NCBI GenBank assembly: GCA_018222765.1
Contig: JAAEZT010000027.1
Span: 1-52,323, forward strand
Direction of reading: 5' to 3'
DNA: 52,323 bases
DNA from: a bacterium
GTDB taxonomy: Bacteria; Verrucomicrobiota; Verrucomicrobiia; Verrucomicrobiales; Akkermansiaceae
The notes beneath the pieces are model-generated. The model saw only the letters and a list, made by a program, of their open reading frames with translations. It was not told the origin of the DNA and searched no databases. Position 1 is the stretch's first letter. Each line of letters starts with the position of its first letter. The position numbers were made by a program, and so were the translations under genes. Below, piece after piece: positions 42,277-51,070 of this stretch.

Positions 42277-43113
42277 ATGTCCCGCCCCGAAGAGATTGTC
42301 TGCCTGCCAACCAAATGGTTTTTCACCCGCATTCTGCTGATGCTGGTCATGTTTGGCGGGTTTGCCGTCTATTTTCTCTACGACTGGAAGGTGGGATATC
42401 CCAATAAGAATTACATCATTGCCCAGTATCGCGCATTTAATCAGGCGGGAAAGGCCCAGACCAACCCTGAAATATGGAAAGATTGGGAAGCATTCGTGGG
42501 GGCGCAGACGATTCCATTTGGGGAAGATCAGAGTATTTATCCTGAAGGCACAGATTTTGAGGAAAAATGGCCTCAGATTCTCGCCGACAAGGAGGCGATG
42601 GATAAGGAGAGCGATGAAGGCCTTTGGAAAATATACAGCGGAGAAAAAGGTTGGCCGCAAACCATCAACCTTGAAGAGGATCCGAAGCCTGCCTATAAGA
42701 TCAAGGAACAACTTTACGCCTCGATTGTATGCTTTTGCTTGGCTGCAGTAGCAATTTTCTTCCTCATCCGGACTAAAAGGAGAAATATGCGTGTGGATAC
42801 CGAGGCGTATTACGCCCCCGGCGGGTCTTATATTCCCTTCTCGGAGATAATCGAGATTGATAAGCGCAAGTGGGAAACCAAGGGGCTTGCCACCATTAAA
42901 TATAAGGATTCCAGTGGAAAAGAACAGAGAGCCAAAGTTGATGGTATGGTCTACGGACAGTTCAAGGAAGAAGAGGGAGCGCCTGCGGAGGCCTTATTCC
43001 AGAGGATTCTTGCCAATTTTGATGGCGAATTGATTGAGCTTGTTGTCGAGGATGATGAGGAAGACGAAGCAGAAAACGAGGAAAGCCCGGAATCAGGGGA
43101 AAAGAGCGAGTGA
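42277..43113 (+). CDS. Two-pass membrane protein of unknown function
   Basis: 278 residues from the ATG at 42277 (MSRPEEIVCLPTKWF); the frame extends back to 42235 but without a better start. Two membrane helices, FFTRILLMLVMFGGFAVYFLY and LYASIVCFCLAAVAIFFLI, enclose an acidic loop of about 115 residues. A C-terminal domain of about 80 residues has EIIEIDKRKWETKGLATIKY, resembling PH-like membrane-associated domains, and an extreme Asp/Glu tail. No family was recognised. It lies 60 bases before acpP. Confidence 0.75.
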   Translation: MSRPEEIVCLPTKWFFTRILLMLVMFGGFAVYFLYDWKVGYPNKNYIIAQYRAFNQAGKAQTNPEIWKDWEAFVGAQTIPFGEDQSIYPEGTDFEEKWPQILADKEAMDKESDEGLWKIYSGEKGWPQTINLEEDPKPAYKIKEQLYASIVCFCLAAVAIFFLIRTKRRNMRVDTEAYYAPGGSYIPFSEIIEIDKRKWETKGLATIKYKDSSGKEQRAKVDGMVYGQFKEEEGAPAEALFQRILANFDGELIELVVEDDEEDEAENEESPESGEKSE

Positions 43114-43123
43114 ATTTTAAGTA

Positions 43124-43152
43124 TTGCCAATTTCTCCACTTCCCACTAATTC
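43124..43152 (+). promoter_or_regulatory. Possible sigma-70-type promoter of acpP
   Basis: TTGCCA and TAATTC are separated by 17 bases and end 21 bases before the acpP start. The -35 match is fair and the -10 match partial. It is offered as the best candidate in the gap. Confidence 0.3.
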
Positions 43153-43173
43153 CGAATTAAGATTTACTAAGTC

Positions 43174-43413
43174 ATGGCAGAAAACATCACAGAAAAAGTC
43201 ACAGAAATCATTGTAGAGCAACTCGGCGTCAGCGCTGACCAGGTCAAGCCCGAGTCCAACTTGATCGAAGATCTCGGAGCCGATTCACTCGACGCAGTCG
43301 AGCTGGTTATGGCTGTGGAAGAAGAGTTTGGCATCGAAGTGCCTGACGAGGAAGCTGAGAAGCTCCGTTCGGTGGGTGACATCATTTCCCACGTTGAAGG
43401 GGCTCAGAGCTAA
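43174..43413 (+). CDS. acpP: Acyl carrier protein
   Basis: 79 residues, usual length and strongly acidic. The phosphopantetheine attachment serine is Ser38 in [18 protein letters not shown]. It carries acyl chains during type II fatty acid synthesis. Usually it is next to fabF or fabG; here it stands between a membrane protein and an unknown gene, with its own terminator. accA, the supply of malonyl-CoA, lies 1.6 kb downstream on the same strand. Confidence 0.98.
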   Translation: MAENITEKVTEIIVEQLGVSADQVKPESNLIEDLGADSLDAVELVMAVEEEFGIEVPDEEAEKLRSVGDIISHVEGAQS

Positions 43414-43439
43414 TTTCTGAGATTCTCCCTTGAATTAGA

Positions 43440-43473
43440 GGCAGGCTTCCCATGTTGGGAACCTGCCCTTTTC
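43440..43473 (+). terminator. Intrinsic terminator after acpP
   Basis: Stem GGCAGG...CCTGCC with an inner TTCCC / GGGAA pairing is followed by CTTTTC. It lies 27 bases past the acpP stop and should free acpP transcription from the genes behind it. Confidence 0.85.
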
Positions 43474-43474
43474 A

Positions 43475-44041
43475 TTGGCAACGTCTCAATTATTGGGTGA
43501 TACTCTCCGCGAGACGATGCTGAGCCCCGACGATTTTCAATACGCGATGGAGATGACCCAGGTTCTTTATGAACCGGATCGTCGGATCGATACCTTTGGC
43601 TCTACGAATTTTAATTTTGAGATTCTAAGCGAGCCGATGGACTCGGTAGGAGCAGTGCGTGTCCGAAGAGGAGAGGTCGAGGCGCAGAAGCCTACTTTGA
43701 TCAAGCCGGAAGGATTTAACGATATCGAGCTGGAGGGCTTTGACCCCAAGGTTCTCGGCGTGATTAACCACTTCAAGGAGCAGGGATTGGATCTAAGTTT
43801 CCTCCAGTATGGCTTTCAATTTAGACGGAGTGAGGTTTCCGAGGAGTTGGTTCATGAGCGAATTGAGAGTGTCCGTGATAAGGCGGTAAAGCTTGCCTGG
43901 AAGGAAGGGAATCCCTCCCTCGCGATCATCGAGAGTGTCGACGACACCTGGGAGGTAGGAGTGATGAAATTCACTTTGGAAATGATCATGAAGTCGCGGG
44001 AGATTAATCACTTCGATTTTAAACGTCGCGGTCTTCTTTAA
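43475..44041 (+). CDS. Conserved-looking soluble protein of unknown function
   Basis: 188 residues if the TTG at 43475 is used; the ATG at 43517 (MLSPDDFQYAMEMTQ) is a more credible start since the TTG lies in the T-run of the acpP terminator, giving 174 residues. No signal or membrane segment. The sequence is rich in charged residues with a beta-like N-terminal part (FNFEILSEPMDSVGAVRVR) and a helical C-terminus. The ending (SREINHFDFKRRGLL) is basic. No family was recognised. It precedes the LysM gene by 12 bases, so they are probably co-transcribed. Confidence 0.7.
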   Translation: MATSQLLGDTLRETMLSPDDFQYAMEMTQVLYEPDRRIDTFGSTNFNFEILSEPMDSVGAVRVRRGEVEAQKPTLIKPEGFNDIELEGFDPKVLGVINHFKEQGLDLSFLQYGFQFRRSEVSEELVHERIESVRDKAVKLAWKEGNPSLAIIESVDDTWEVGVMKFTLEMIMKSREINHFDFKRRGLL

Positions 44042-44053
44042 GGTGCGATTGCT

Positions 44054-44944
44054 ATGAGCGGAGTCCTGACGGTTATCAAATTTTTTGCAGCCCTGGCTGT
44101 GGTTGGTTTGCTCGGTGGCGGTTATCTCTATCTCACGAAGTGGACCCAGCGGTTCGAGGACAATAGCGTGGGAAATTACGAGGTTCTCGATAAGATTGTT
44201 GGGGACGGAGAAAGTGACGATTTCGTACCTGGGCAGCGAGAATATGACCGGGCTTTGGAGTTGCTCGCGATGGATCGCGAGGACGAGGCGGTGGAGAAAC
44301 TGTTATTTATTCAAAATCTCTATTCTGACACCGAAAACGGAACAGAAGCCCGGCGGATTCTGGGTGAGATCAATTTAGATGAACTTCTCTCAATTGAGAA
44401 CATGTCCAACAAAATGATCTACACGATCAAACCTGGTGAAGGGTATCTTAATGTTGCCAACAACAGTGGCACTACTCTGGACTGCATGATGTTTCTCAAC
44501 GGTCTTCTGGAGATGAGTCCATTGCATGTGGGGGATGAGTTGGTGGTAATGTCCTTGAACTTCAAACTGGTGGTTGATTTGACGAAGCGGAGAATTGAGC
44601 TTTTTCGGCCTGATGAGGAGAAAAAGGAGCATATCTTCGTAAAAGATTACCCCATCATGAATCTTGACCTGGCAAGTTTGAGGGGAAATTCGATCCATTC
44701 GAAAATTTCCAGAAAGCAGGGTGAGATCAATGGGGAAGTCGTTCGTCCGGCTTTGTCCGACTATCGTCATGCCACCAAAGTTCTCGGCTTTAAGGCGGGG
44801 AGACACTTTATCCAGATGCGCCCCGTTCCGGAAAGAGACGAGGAAGACCCCGGACGGGGGATTTTTCTGATGAATTCCGATATGGAGGAATTATCGATGT
44901 TAATTCGGATTGGGAATGAGGTGGAAATCAAACCCGCTGGCTGA
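44054..44944 (+). CDS. Membrane-anchored LysM protein with degenerate L,D-transpeptidase (YkuD) domain
   Basis: 296 residues. An N-terminal helix (FFAALAVVGLLGGGYLYLT) anchors it, followed by a short TPR-like helical pair. A LysM domain (about residues 121-166: YTIKPGEGYLNVANNSGTT to HVGDELVVM) should bind peptidoglycan. The remainder starts like YkuD (NFKLVVDLTKRRIELFRPDE) and ends NSDMEELSMLIRIGNEVEI, matching the last strands of that fold. The catalytic H-G and S-x-G-C-I/V-R block is not found: where the Cys would be, the sequence reads GRGIFLM. It is probably a non-catalytic cell-wall binding or regulatory protein. accA follows 24 bases later. Confidence 0.82.
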   Translation: MSGVLTVIKFFAALAVVGLLGGGYLYLTKWTQRFEDNSVGNYEVLDKIVGDGESDDFVPGQREYDRALELLAMDREDEAVEKLLFIQNLYSDTENGTEARRILGEINLDELLSIENMSNKMIYTIKPGEGYLNVANNSGTTLDCMMFLNGLLEMSPLHVGDELVVMSLNFKLVVDLTKRRIELFRPDEEKKEHIFVKDYPIMNLDLASLRGNSIHSKISRKQGEINGEVVRPALSDYRHATKVLGFKAGRHFIQMRPVPERDEEDPGRGIFLMNSDMEELSMLIRIGNEVEIKPAG

Positions 44945-44968
44945 TAGAGTCCCCACATACAAAAAACC

Positions 44969-45922
44969 ATGGAGTTGCTTGAATTTGAAAAGCCGATTGC
45001 CGAACTGGAGAAGGAATTGTCCCAGTTGCAGGAAAAGTCTCGGTCGCAAGACATAGACTTGAGCGATGAAATCGCCGCCATCGAGACGAAACTTGTTGAG
45101 ACCAAAAGTTCGATCTACAGTAATCTGACACCATGGCAGCGTGTGCAGATCGCCCGTCACGCCCAACGTCCTTTCATGCTCGATTATGTTGCCAAGGCAT
45201 TTGATCACTTTACCGAGCTGCACGGAGATCGCGTGGTTGGTGATGATCACGCCATGCCAGGAGGTTTTGCGAGGATCGGAGGTCATCGTTGTGTCGTGAT
45301 AGGTCATCAGAAGGGGCGTGATTTGAAAGAGAATCTCAAACGCAATTTTGGGAGTGCTCATCCGGAAGGATACCGCAAGGCGTTGCGTCTGATGCAGCTC
45401 GCTGAGAAGTTCAATCTTCCAATTATCACCTTGATTGATACGCCGGGAGCCTTTCCGGGAATTGGCGCCGAGGAGCGAAATATCGCTGAATCGATTGCAC
45501 GAAACTTGCGTGAAATGATGGCCTTAAACGTCCCGGTCATTGCCGTTGTCCTTGGCGAAGGTGGGTCTGGAGGGGCTTTGGGAATCGGGGTTGCTGACCG
45601 CGTGCTTATGATGGAAAACGCCTATTATTCGGTAATCAGCCCGGAAGGATGTGCCGCGATTTTATGGAAGCATCGAAAGTATGCCGAGGAGGCGGCAGAG
45701 GCGATGAAGATTTCCGCGCCGGATTTGATGAAGCTAAAGCTTATCGACGGGGTGATTCCCGAGGTGCCAGGTGGAGCCCACCATAGTCCGGACGCTGCAG
45801 CAGCATCGCTGAAAGATGAAGTTGTGCGTCAGATTGAAGAGCTGAGCAGTCTGTCTCCCGAAGTGCTGCGCGACCAACGGTACGAGAAGTTTCGCCAATT
45901 TGGAGAATGGGAGCAGCTTTAG
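44969..45922 (+). CDS. accA: Acetyl-CoA carboxylase carboxyltransferase subunit alpha
   Basis: 317 residues, usual length. An N-terminal coiled-coil (LEFEKPIAELEKELSQL) precedes the carboxyltransferase core with RPFMLDYVAKAFDHFTELHG, ITLIDTPGAFPGIGAEERN and VLGEGGSGGALGIGVADRVL. The oxyanion-forming glycines and the YSVISPEGCAAILWK segment are intact. It transfers the carboxyl group from biotin to acetyl-CoA together with AccD. No accD is adjacent. It is probably in one transcript with the LysM gene (24-base gap). Confidence 0.97.
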   Translation: MELLEFEKPIAELEKELSQLQEKSRSQDIDLSDEIAAIETKLVETKSSIYSNLTPWQRVQIARHAQRPFMLDYVAKAFDHFTELHGDRVVGDDHAMPGGFARIGGHRCVVIGHQKGRDLKENLKRNFGSAHPEGYRKALRLMQLAEKFNLPIITLIDTPGAFPGIGAEERNIAESIARNLREMMALNVPVIAVVLGEGGSGGALGIGVADRVLMMENAYYSVISPEGCAAILWKHRKYAEEAAEAMKISAPDLMKLKLIDGVIPEVPGGAHHSPDAAAASLKDEVVRQIEELSSLSPEVLRDQRYEKFRQFGEWEQL

Positions 45923-46405
45923 TTTCCTGCCGTTTCAACGTGGAGAGTCGTGGCGGAAGAAGTGTTTTTCCAAGCTGACTGCTAGTTAAAAATATTGAAA
46001 GTCAGATGACTCACCGGTGCGGGCGCTGAATGGCTTCCATGATCCGGTGAGATTTTCAGGGGATTTTGTGGGGATGGTTTCTCCCCGATTGACTTACCAA
46101 TTCAGAGTATGTCCGTTTAAGACCGGTCTAGGAGGGGGGATTCGATAATTCGACTGTTTTCTGGTTGGACCAAAATTTTCGTAACGCTCCGGCCCGTTCC
46201 GCGTCTTCTAATATTGGGCAGAGCCTGCCCCTTTCCGAAACCACCATGTAGACACTGATCACCACCGAATGCATCATAGACTCAGCTGGAATTGCAACAT
46301 GAGTGACCTTCATATCAAAAATCATATAAATAGATTTTTCTGACGAATATTTCTTTAGTCTCCCAGTATTTTTGACAGTGTCCACCTACACCTAACAGAT
46401 CCCTA
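45923..46405. other. Intergenic region with several inverted repeats
   Basis: 483 bases without a convincing gene. CTCACCGG (46010-46017) and CCGGTGAG (46044-46051) form a stem enclosing an ATGG/CCAT inner hairpin, followed by ATTTTC, which may end the accA transcript. Another hairpin around 46071-46087 pairs GGGGA with TCCCC. A 10-base palindrome AGACCGGTCT lies at 46120-46129. An 85-codon minus-strand frame (46128-46385) looks like chance. Confidence 0.4.
46010..46056 (+). terminator. Possible terminator of accA
   Basis: Eight-base stem with a structured 26-base loop, then ATTTTC. The T-run is short, so confidence is moderate; it could be a regulatory RNA structure. Confidence 0.4.
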
Positions 46406-46999
46406 ATGAAAATAGTAAAACAAGATGGAATTCTCGCCTCACAGGTCTTGAGTGCGTTTTTTAGTCTCATCGAAGAAGAGCCGGATATAGACGGGGAAAT
46501 ATCGCTACAGAAAATGCGCGAGCTTCGTCGAGAGGAGCGTGAATATGTTGCTCGTGGTGGCGACGGAAGTGCTCGAGATCTTGCGAGGTCCTACCATCGG
46601 AGAATGTTGATAGGAGTTGGGATGGTTGAGAATTCGACTTTGCCGAAGGATCTTGTATTCTTTACGGCAACTTTACCGGCCCATGAAATTGCCGAGATGG
46701 CTTGTGGGGTCGCCTGTGAATCTGGACGATTATTGGAGATTCAAGAGTTGCTTGCGCAAGACGAAGGGAATGATGCATCCAATGTAAAAGAGACGTTCTG
46801 TTTGGAGCAGGAAGGGGAAATGGTTCTTAGCCGAATTTCGGACACCATACTCACTTTTGTTTTGAGGTCATACGGTCATGACGATTTTGTCAGTTGTTAT
46901 GAGGGAAAAAGAGCGGCATATCATCGCCGGTGTGAGATTGGGCGAAAAATGATTGTTTCCCGGGGAAATTGTAACGCTGTCGAACCAAGTGCGGCGTAG
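46406..46999 (+). CDS. Unknown soluble protein
   Basis: 197 residues starting at an ATG in AT-rich DNA. It has no signal peptide or membrane segment. An acidic helical start (QVLSAFFSLIEEEPDIDGE) precedes a basic helix (MRELRREEREYVARG). Four scattered cysteines in the second half (ACGVAC, FCLEQ, VSCYEG) could bind metal but form no recognised motif. No homologous family was recognised. It stands alone between two gene-free stretches, a layout seen for recently acquired or lineage-specific genes. Its TAG stop overlaps a seven-base inverted repeat. Confidence 0.55.
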   Translation: MKIVKQDGILASQVLSAFFSLIEEEPDIDGEISLQKMRELRREEREYVARGGDGSARDLARSYHRRMLIGVGMVENSTLPKDLVFFTATLPAHEIAEMACGVACESGRLLEIQELLAQDEGNDASNVKETFCLEQEGEMVLSRISDTILTFVLRSYGHDDFVSCYEGKRAAYHRRCEIGRKMIVSRGNCNAVEPSAA

Positions 47000-47408
47000 T
47001 TCGGGGCGGGCTTTTTTACTACGCTCGGCTTTCTGCTCGGCACTTGCTCGGTTTTTCTGAGACTCTTAGCCTTACCAAAAGTGGTCGACAAAGCCGGATT
47101 CTCCCCAACCTTAAAGACGGATCTGCCAACCTGAATTCTTGTGCAGATTGAGCTGGTCTCAGGCTGAAAATTCGGTCGTTTTTGGTATGACTGGTGTCCC
47201 TGGGGGGGAGAGCGGCGCCAGAGGGGAGGGTGGGGCAAACTCCCTCGGGTTGCTTGATTACTTAGTTGTCTACCAGGAAGTGTTGAGCCAAGGGTGAATA
47301 TCCTTGCTGGTGGGTGGGGAGAGGCTAAATTACCTCTCCGATCTGGGTAGAGTTACCTCCCAAAACCTTACTCCGAAATACCCAATCTACAGCACAACCC
47401 ACAACAAC
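47000..47408. other. Gene-free stretch upstream of the large secreted protein
   Basis: 409 bases. GCGTAGT (46994-47000) and ACTACGC (47018-47024) face each other across a loop containing a T-run. The hexamer GCTCGG occurs three times at 47023, 47035 and 47046. The last 60 bases before the ATG are A/C-rich and unstructured without a Shine-Dalgarno sequence. The downstream promoter should be here but is not identified. Confidence 0.4.
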
Positions 47409-50400
47409 ATGAGAAAAACAAAAACGTTAAGCATAGCTGTTGGTTTGGCCATTGGTGCGTCAGCACAGGCAGCCAATTTGATCGTCTATGATTTTGAATC
47501 AGAGACTGCGGGAGTTCTCGCTGAGGCCGCTAGTATTGCAAACTCTGGATCTTCAGCTATCAGCGGAACCATTGCCGGAACAGCAGGAGGAACAGCGACG
47601 ATTGTCACTGGCGCAGGTCCTCTTGGGACTACTACCAACTACCTTTCGCTTGCTCCGTCGGATGACGCAAGCGAGGGAACTGCAGCTCCTCATATCGGCA
47701 CTGGGAGCTCGATTGCTGCTCTGAATGTCGGTGGAGATCAAAATTACACCTTTGCGGCTTGGGTTCGGTATAACAATCAAACTGACGATAACATGGTCTT
47801 CGGTGGGAGTAATGGTAACGTCCTTCACCTTGGCTCCAGAGGTGCAGCTCATTGGTCAGGCCACTGGGGTGACGATATTAACTCAGGCGCTGCTCCCTCT
47901 ACTGAAGTTGGAGTGTGGCATCACGTTGCATGGACCAACACCGCTGGCTCAAATGTGCAGAGTATCTTTGTTGATGGTGTCCTTGCCACTTCTGGCGGTG
48001 GTGGCAACGCTGGTTCATACACTAGCAACGCAGTCGAAAATCTTTTGGTTGGAACTTCTCGTAACAAGGGATCATTCAATGGAGACCTTGATGATGTGAG
48101 AGTTTACGATGAGGTTCTCTCAGCTGCTCAGATCGCTGACCTTGCGAATACCAACCCGGGGGGGGTTGATGATGCCGATTCGGATGGCATGACCGACCAG
48201 TGGGAAATCGCGAATCTCGGTGCGGGAGCTGAAACAGACGATGGATCAGGGAATCCTGATTATGGCCCTTTGGGCGATCCCGACGCGGATACTTCCTCAA
48301 ATTTTGAGGAGTTCACAAGGCGCACCGACCCACTCGATAATGATACTGACGATGACACTATTTGGGATGGCTACGAAACCGATAGCAAGACTTGGATTAG
48401 CGCCACTGATACGGGAACCAACCCGAAGGATGCTGATTCTGATGACGACGGATTTTTAGATGGAGTTGAAAATCCGGACCTTCCGTATCTCGATGAGAAT
48501 CAAACCGGAAGTGATCCCAACCTTGATGATTCTGATTCGGATGGTTTTTCCGATGATGTGGAAGTCGGAGCGGGAACGGACCCTGGTGATGCCATGGTGT
48601 TTCCAGCGCCCACGGAACTTCCTATCGTGGATGATTTCGAAAGCGGTAGTTTGAATGAAGTCGTTTGGCTTTCCAATTTGGAGATCCCGGCAGGCGGGGC
48701 TGCAGTAGTGCAAGAGATGGGACATGTCCGGATGACAGGGCGAGGCCATCTCTATACCCGTGATCAATATGATCCGGAAACAATCGGCGGTCTCTATATC
48801 AAGGGACAGTGGACTTTCTTGGGAGGAGATGATTTCCTGCAAATTCTTACTCGTACTGACGCGGTTCCAAATGTTCAGTTTTATGGTGAGACTCAGAATG
48901 GTATCGAATTCAATGCCAGCCAAAACAATGGCGGCTTCGATATCCGTGTTCGCGGCACTCAATTTACTTTGGCTGGAAATCAGAAATCAGGTGTGATCGA
49001 TTTTAAGGCAGGGACAACCTATGAATTCGTGGTCATGGATGACGGCGCGGGCGCTCTGGGCTTCTGTATCTGGGAACAGGGAAACCGGGCTAATGCCGCC
49101 GGGGTGAGTGATTCCATTGTTTCTTCCTCAGCCACCTTCAACCATATCGCGTTTCATAACCGTGAGGGTAGTGGGCGCTCCAGTAATCTCGAGGAGGTCG
49201 AAATCGGCGTACTCACTGATTCCGATTCAGACGGCATGCCGGATTTCTGGGAAGAAGACAACGGCTTGCTTGTCGGGACCAACGATGCCGGCGACGATAA
49301 GGATAGCGACGATCTGACCAATCTGCAGGAATTCCTTTCCTGCACCGATCCCAACAATGCTGATACTGACGGTGATGGCTTGCGCGATGGCGTTGAGAAT
49401 AACGACGATAACTATGTTGATTCCGATCAGACTGGAACCGATCCACTAGATCCGGATTCAGATGGTGACGGGCTGAGCGACGGAGTTGAGGTTCCCGGTG
49501 TTCACGTTGGCATCGATAACCCCGGCACAAATCCCAATTTAGCGGATACCGATTCTGACGGCACGAATGATCGCGTTGAGATTGTCAAGGGAAGTGATCC
49601 TACCGATGCTGGTAGTCTTGCGCCAAGTGGATTCCCGATTCTCTACTACGATTTCGAACAAGGAGCGGGCGATGTGATTCTTGATCAGACGCTCAATTAC
49701 TTCGACGGAAATGTCGTGGGTGATTTGCTCTTTGTTAGTGGCGCGCCAAGTGGTCCAACACCCGGATTCGGGATAGAATTCACCTTGGCTGCCAATGGTT
49801 ATCTCGATGTGCCGGGACTGGATATTAATTCAATGATCCGGAATGTTGGCGGCGCTGAAAATGGAAGTTACACTGTATCCTGCTGGCTTAAGCCGGGTGC
49901 AGGAACAGCGGGAGGGACTGGATTTATCTTCGGTCAAACGAATCAGGGAATGCATCATGGCTTACGCAATAATGGAACACTCCATAGTGCCCACTGGAGT
50001 TCTGATTGGAATGCTGCGACTCTTCTTGAGCAGGATGTTTGGGTGCATGCGACCTGGACCTACGATGGAATCAGCGATACCGCTAATATCTATCTCAATG
50101 GCGTTCTTGATGGAGGACCGACTCCTCAGACTCCGACGACCGGCGGAGGAAACCTGATGATCGGAACCCACAAAAACGACGATGATCAAGCGACTCGCTT
50201 CAAAGGCTGCCTCGATGAGATCGTAGTTTGGGATGAAGTTCTGCCGGTTGCAAGAATTGAGGCCCTCGCTGCCGGAGAGAGTCCCATTGGTGCTCCTTCA
50301 CCGAATAGCGACTACTTGCGCATTACGGATTTAACTTTCGACCAGGATACTGGAAATATCTCTCTTACATGGAATTCGAAAGCGGGAGAAAATTATGCTC

Positions 50401-50552
50401 TCGTCTACGATCCTGATCTTTCAGGCGGATTCCTGAGTGATGTTGATGACGACATCGATAGCCAGGGTGAGACGACAACGAGAAGTTTCAATCGGTCCGC
50501 TATTGGAGGAGCGGGAGCTCTGAAGGTCTTCTTTAAAATTGTGAAAAACTAA
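47409..50552 (+). CDS. Large secreted protein with two LamG domains and thrombospondin-type-3-like calcium repeats
   Basis: 1047 residues from the ATG at 47409, preferred over a frame opening at 47304 because it starts the signal peptide (MRKTKTLSIAVGLAIGASAQ). A LamG/concanavalin-like domain covers about 25-245. Calcium-binding repeats follow, DADSDGMTDQWE-type, about 255-395 (ADSDDDGFLDGVE and DDSDSDGFSDDVE). A second beta-sandwich occupies about 400-590, more calcium repeats about 595-735 (NADTDGDGLRDGVEN), another LamG about 740-950, and a C-terminal segment with SLTWNSKAGENYALVYDPDL, a module common at the ends of Verrucomicrobia secreted proteins. It probably binds carbohydrate or surfaces outside the cell. 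Confidence 0.88.
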   Translation: MRKTKTLSIAVGLAIGASAQAANLIVYDFESETAGVLAEAASIANSGSSAISGTIAGTAGGTATIVTGAGPLGTTTNYLSLAPSDDASEGTAAPHIGTGSSIAALNVGGDQNYTFAAWVRYNNQTDDNMVFGGSNGNVLHLGSRGAAHWSGHWGDDINSGAAPSTEVGVWHHVAWTNTAGSNVQSIFVDGVLATSGGGGNAGSYTSNAVENLLVGTSRNKGSFNGDLDDVRVYDEVLSAAQIADLANTNPGGVDDADSDGMTDQWEIANLGAGAETDDGSGNPDYGPLGDPDADTSSNFEEFTRRTDPLDNDTDDDTIWDGYETDSKTWISATDTGTNPKDADSDDDGFLDGVENPDLPYLDENQTGSDPNLDDSDSDGFSDDVEVGAGTDPGDAMVFPAPTELPIVDDFESGSLNEVVWLSNLEIPAGGAAVVQEMGHVRMTGRGHLYTRDQYDPETIGGLYIKGQWTFLGGDDFLQILTRTDAVPNVQFYGETQNGIEFNASQNNGGFDIRVRGTQFTLAGNQKSGVIDFKAGTTYEFVVMDDGAGALGFCIWEQGNRANAAGVSDSIVSSSATFNHIAFHNREGSGRSSNLEEVEIGVLTDSDSDGMPDFWEEDNGLLVGTNDAGDDKDSDDLTNLQEFLSCTDPNNADTDGDGLRDGVENNDDNYVDSDQTGTDPLDPDSDGDGLSDGVEVPGVHVGIDNPGTNPNLADTDSDGTNDRVEIVKGSDPTDAGSLAPSGFPILYYDFEQGAGDVILDQTLNYFDGNVVGDLLFVSGAPSGPTPGFGIEFTLAANGYLDVPGLDINSMIRNVGGAENGSYTVSCWLKPGAGTAGGTGFIFGQTNQGMHHGLRNNGTLHSAHWSSDWNAATLLEQDVWVHATWTYDGISDTANIYLNGVLDGGPTPQTPTTGGGNLMIGTHKNDDDQATRFKGCLDEIVVWDEVLPVARIEALAAGESPIGAPSPNSDYLRITDLTFDQDTGNISLTWNSKAGENYALVYDPDLSGGFLSDVDDDIDSQGETTTRSFNRSAIGGAGALKVFFKIVKN

Positions 50553-50554
50553 GA

Positions 50555-51070
50555 CTAGATTCCACAGGATTGATCTGACAGCACGAGATTTTTCACGAGC
50601 TGGGATTCGTCCTGTGGAAGGTTTTCTAGGACCTCTCTGAGGTCTGGTAGCACCAAGGCCTCATTTGAGATTTGTTCGTGGTCAATGGGGAATTCCTCCC
50701 CGGGAAGGGTTTGCTTTGCAAGATGGAAGCAAGCCCAGGCCCGCCACGATCGTAGGCCGGCGCGTGGTCCGGACACTCGTGTGGCGAGGTGTTGAAAATG
50801 GCGCACGGGATTCCCGATAAAAAGATCGTCCCGTCGATTTTTCAGAAACCAAATCATGGCTGCATATGGAAGGGGGATCTCGGGTTCAGAGATATCTGCC
50901 ATGAATGACTTATTGAGCTGAAGAATAGCCTGGGCCGGTTTATTTTGAAGCCAGAGCGATTGCGAAAACTCAAGGCAGGCGCGATAGAAGTTGGAGCCAC
51001 ATTCGTCGCGATACTGACGGGTGTGTGTAGGGTTGAGGTCAGGTTGTGCGGTGGGTAGGTGTGGGTTCAT
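50555..51070 (-). CDS. Unknown soluble protein coupled to xerD
   Basis: 171 residues. The ATG overlaps the xerD stop (ATGA), so translation is coupled. A helical pattern with TPR-like stretches (FYRACLEFSQSLWLQNKPAQ and IWFLKNRRDDLFIGNPVRHF) suggests a small helical-repeat protein. No signal peptide. It may have arisen with xerD as a lineage-specific partner. No family was recognised. It ends only two bases after the end of the convergent LamG gene, without a clear terminator between them. Confidence 0.7.
   Translation of the reverse strand: MNPHLPTAQPDLNPTHTRQYRDECGSNFYRACLEFSQSLWLQNKPAQAILQLNKSFMADISEPEIPLPYAAMIWFLKNRRDDLFIGNPVRHFQHLATRVSGPRAGLRSWRAWACFHLAKQTLPGEEFPIDHEQISNEALVLPDLREVLENLPQDESQLVKNLVLSDQSCGI

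Noticed and set aside
46128-46385. Minus-strand frame of 85 codons
   Set aside because: No ribosome-binding site and no recognisable fold, in a region that contains inverted repeats. A real small gene cannot be fully excluded.
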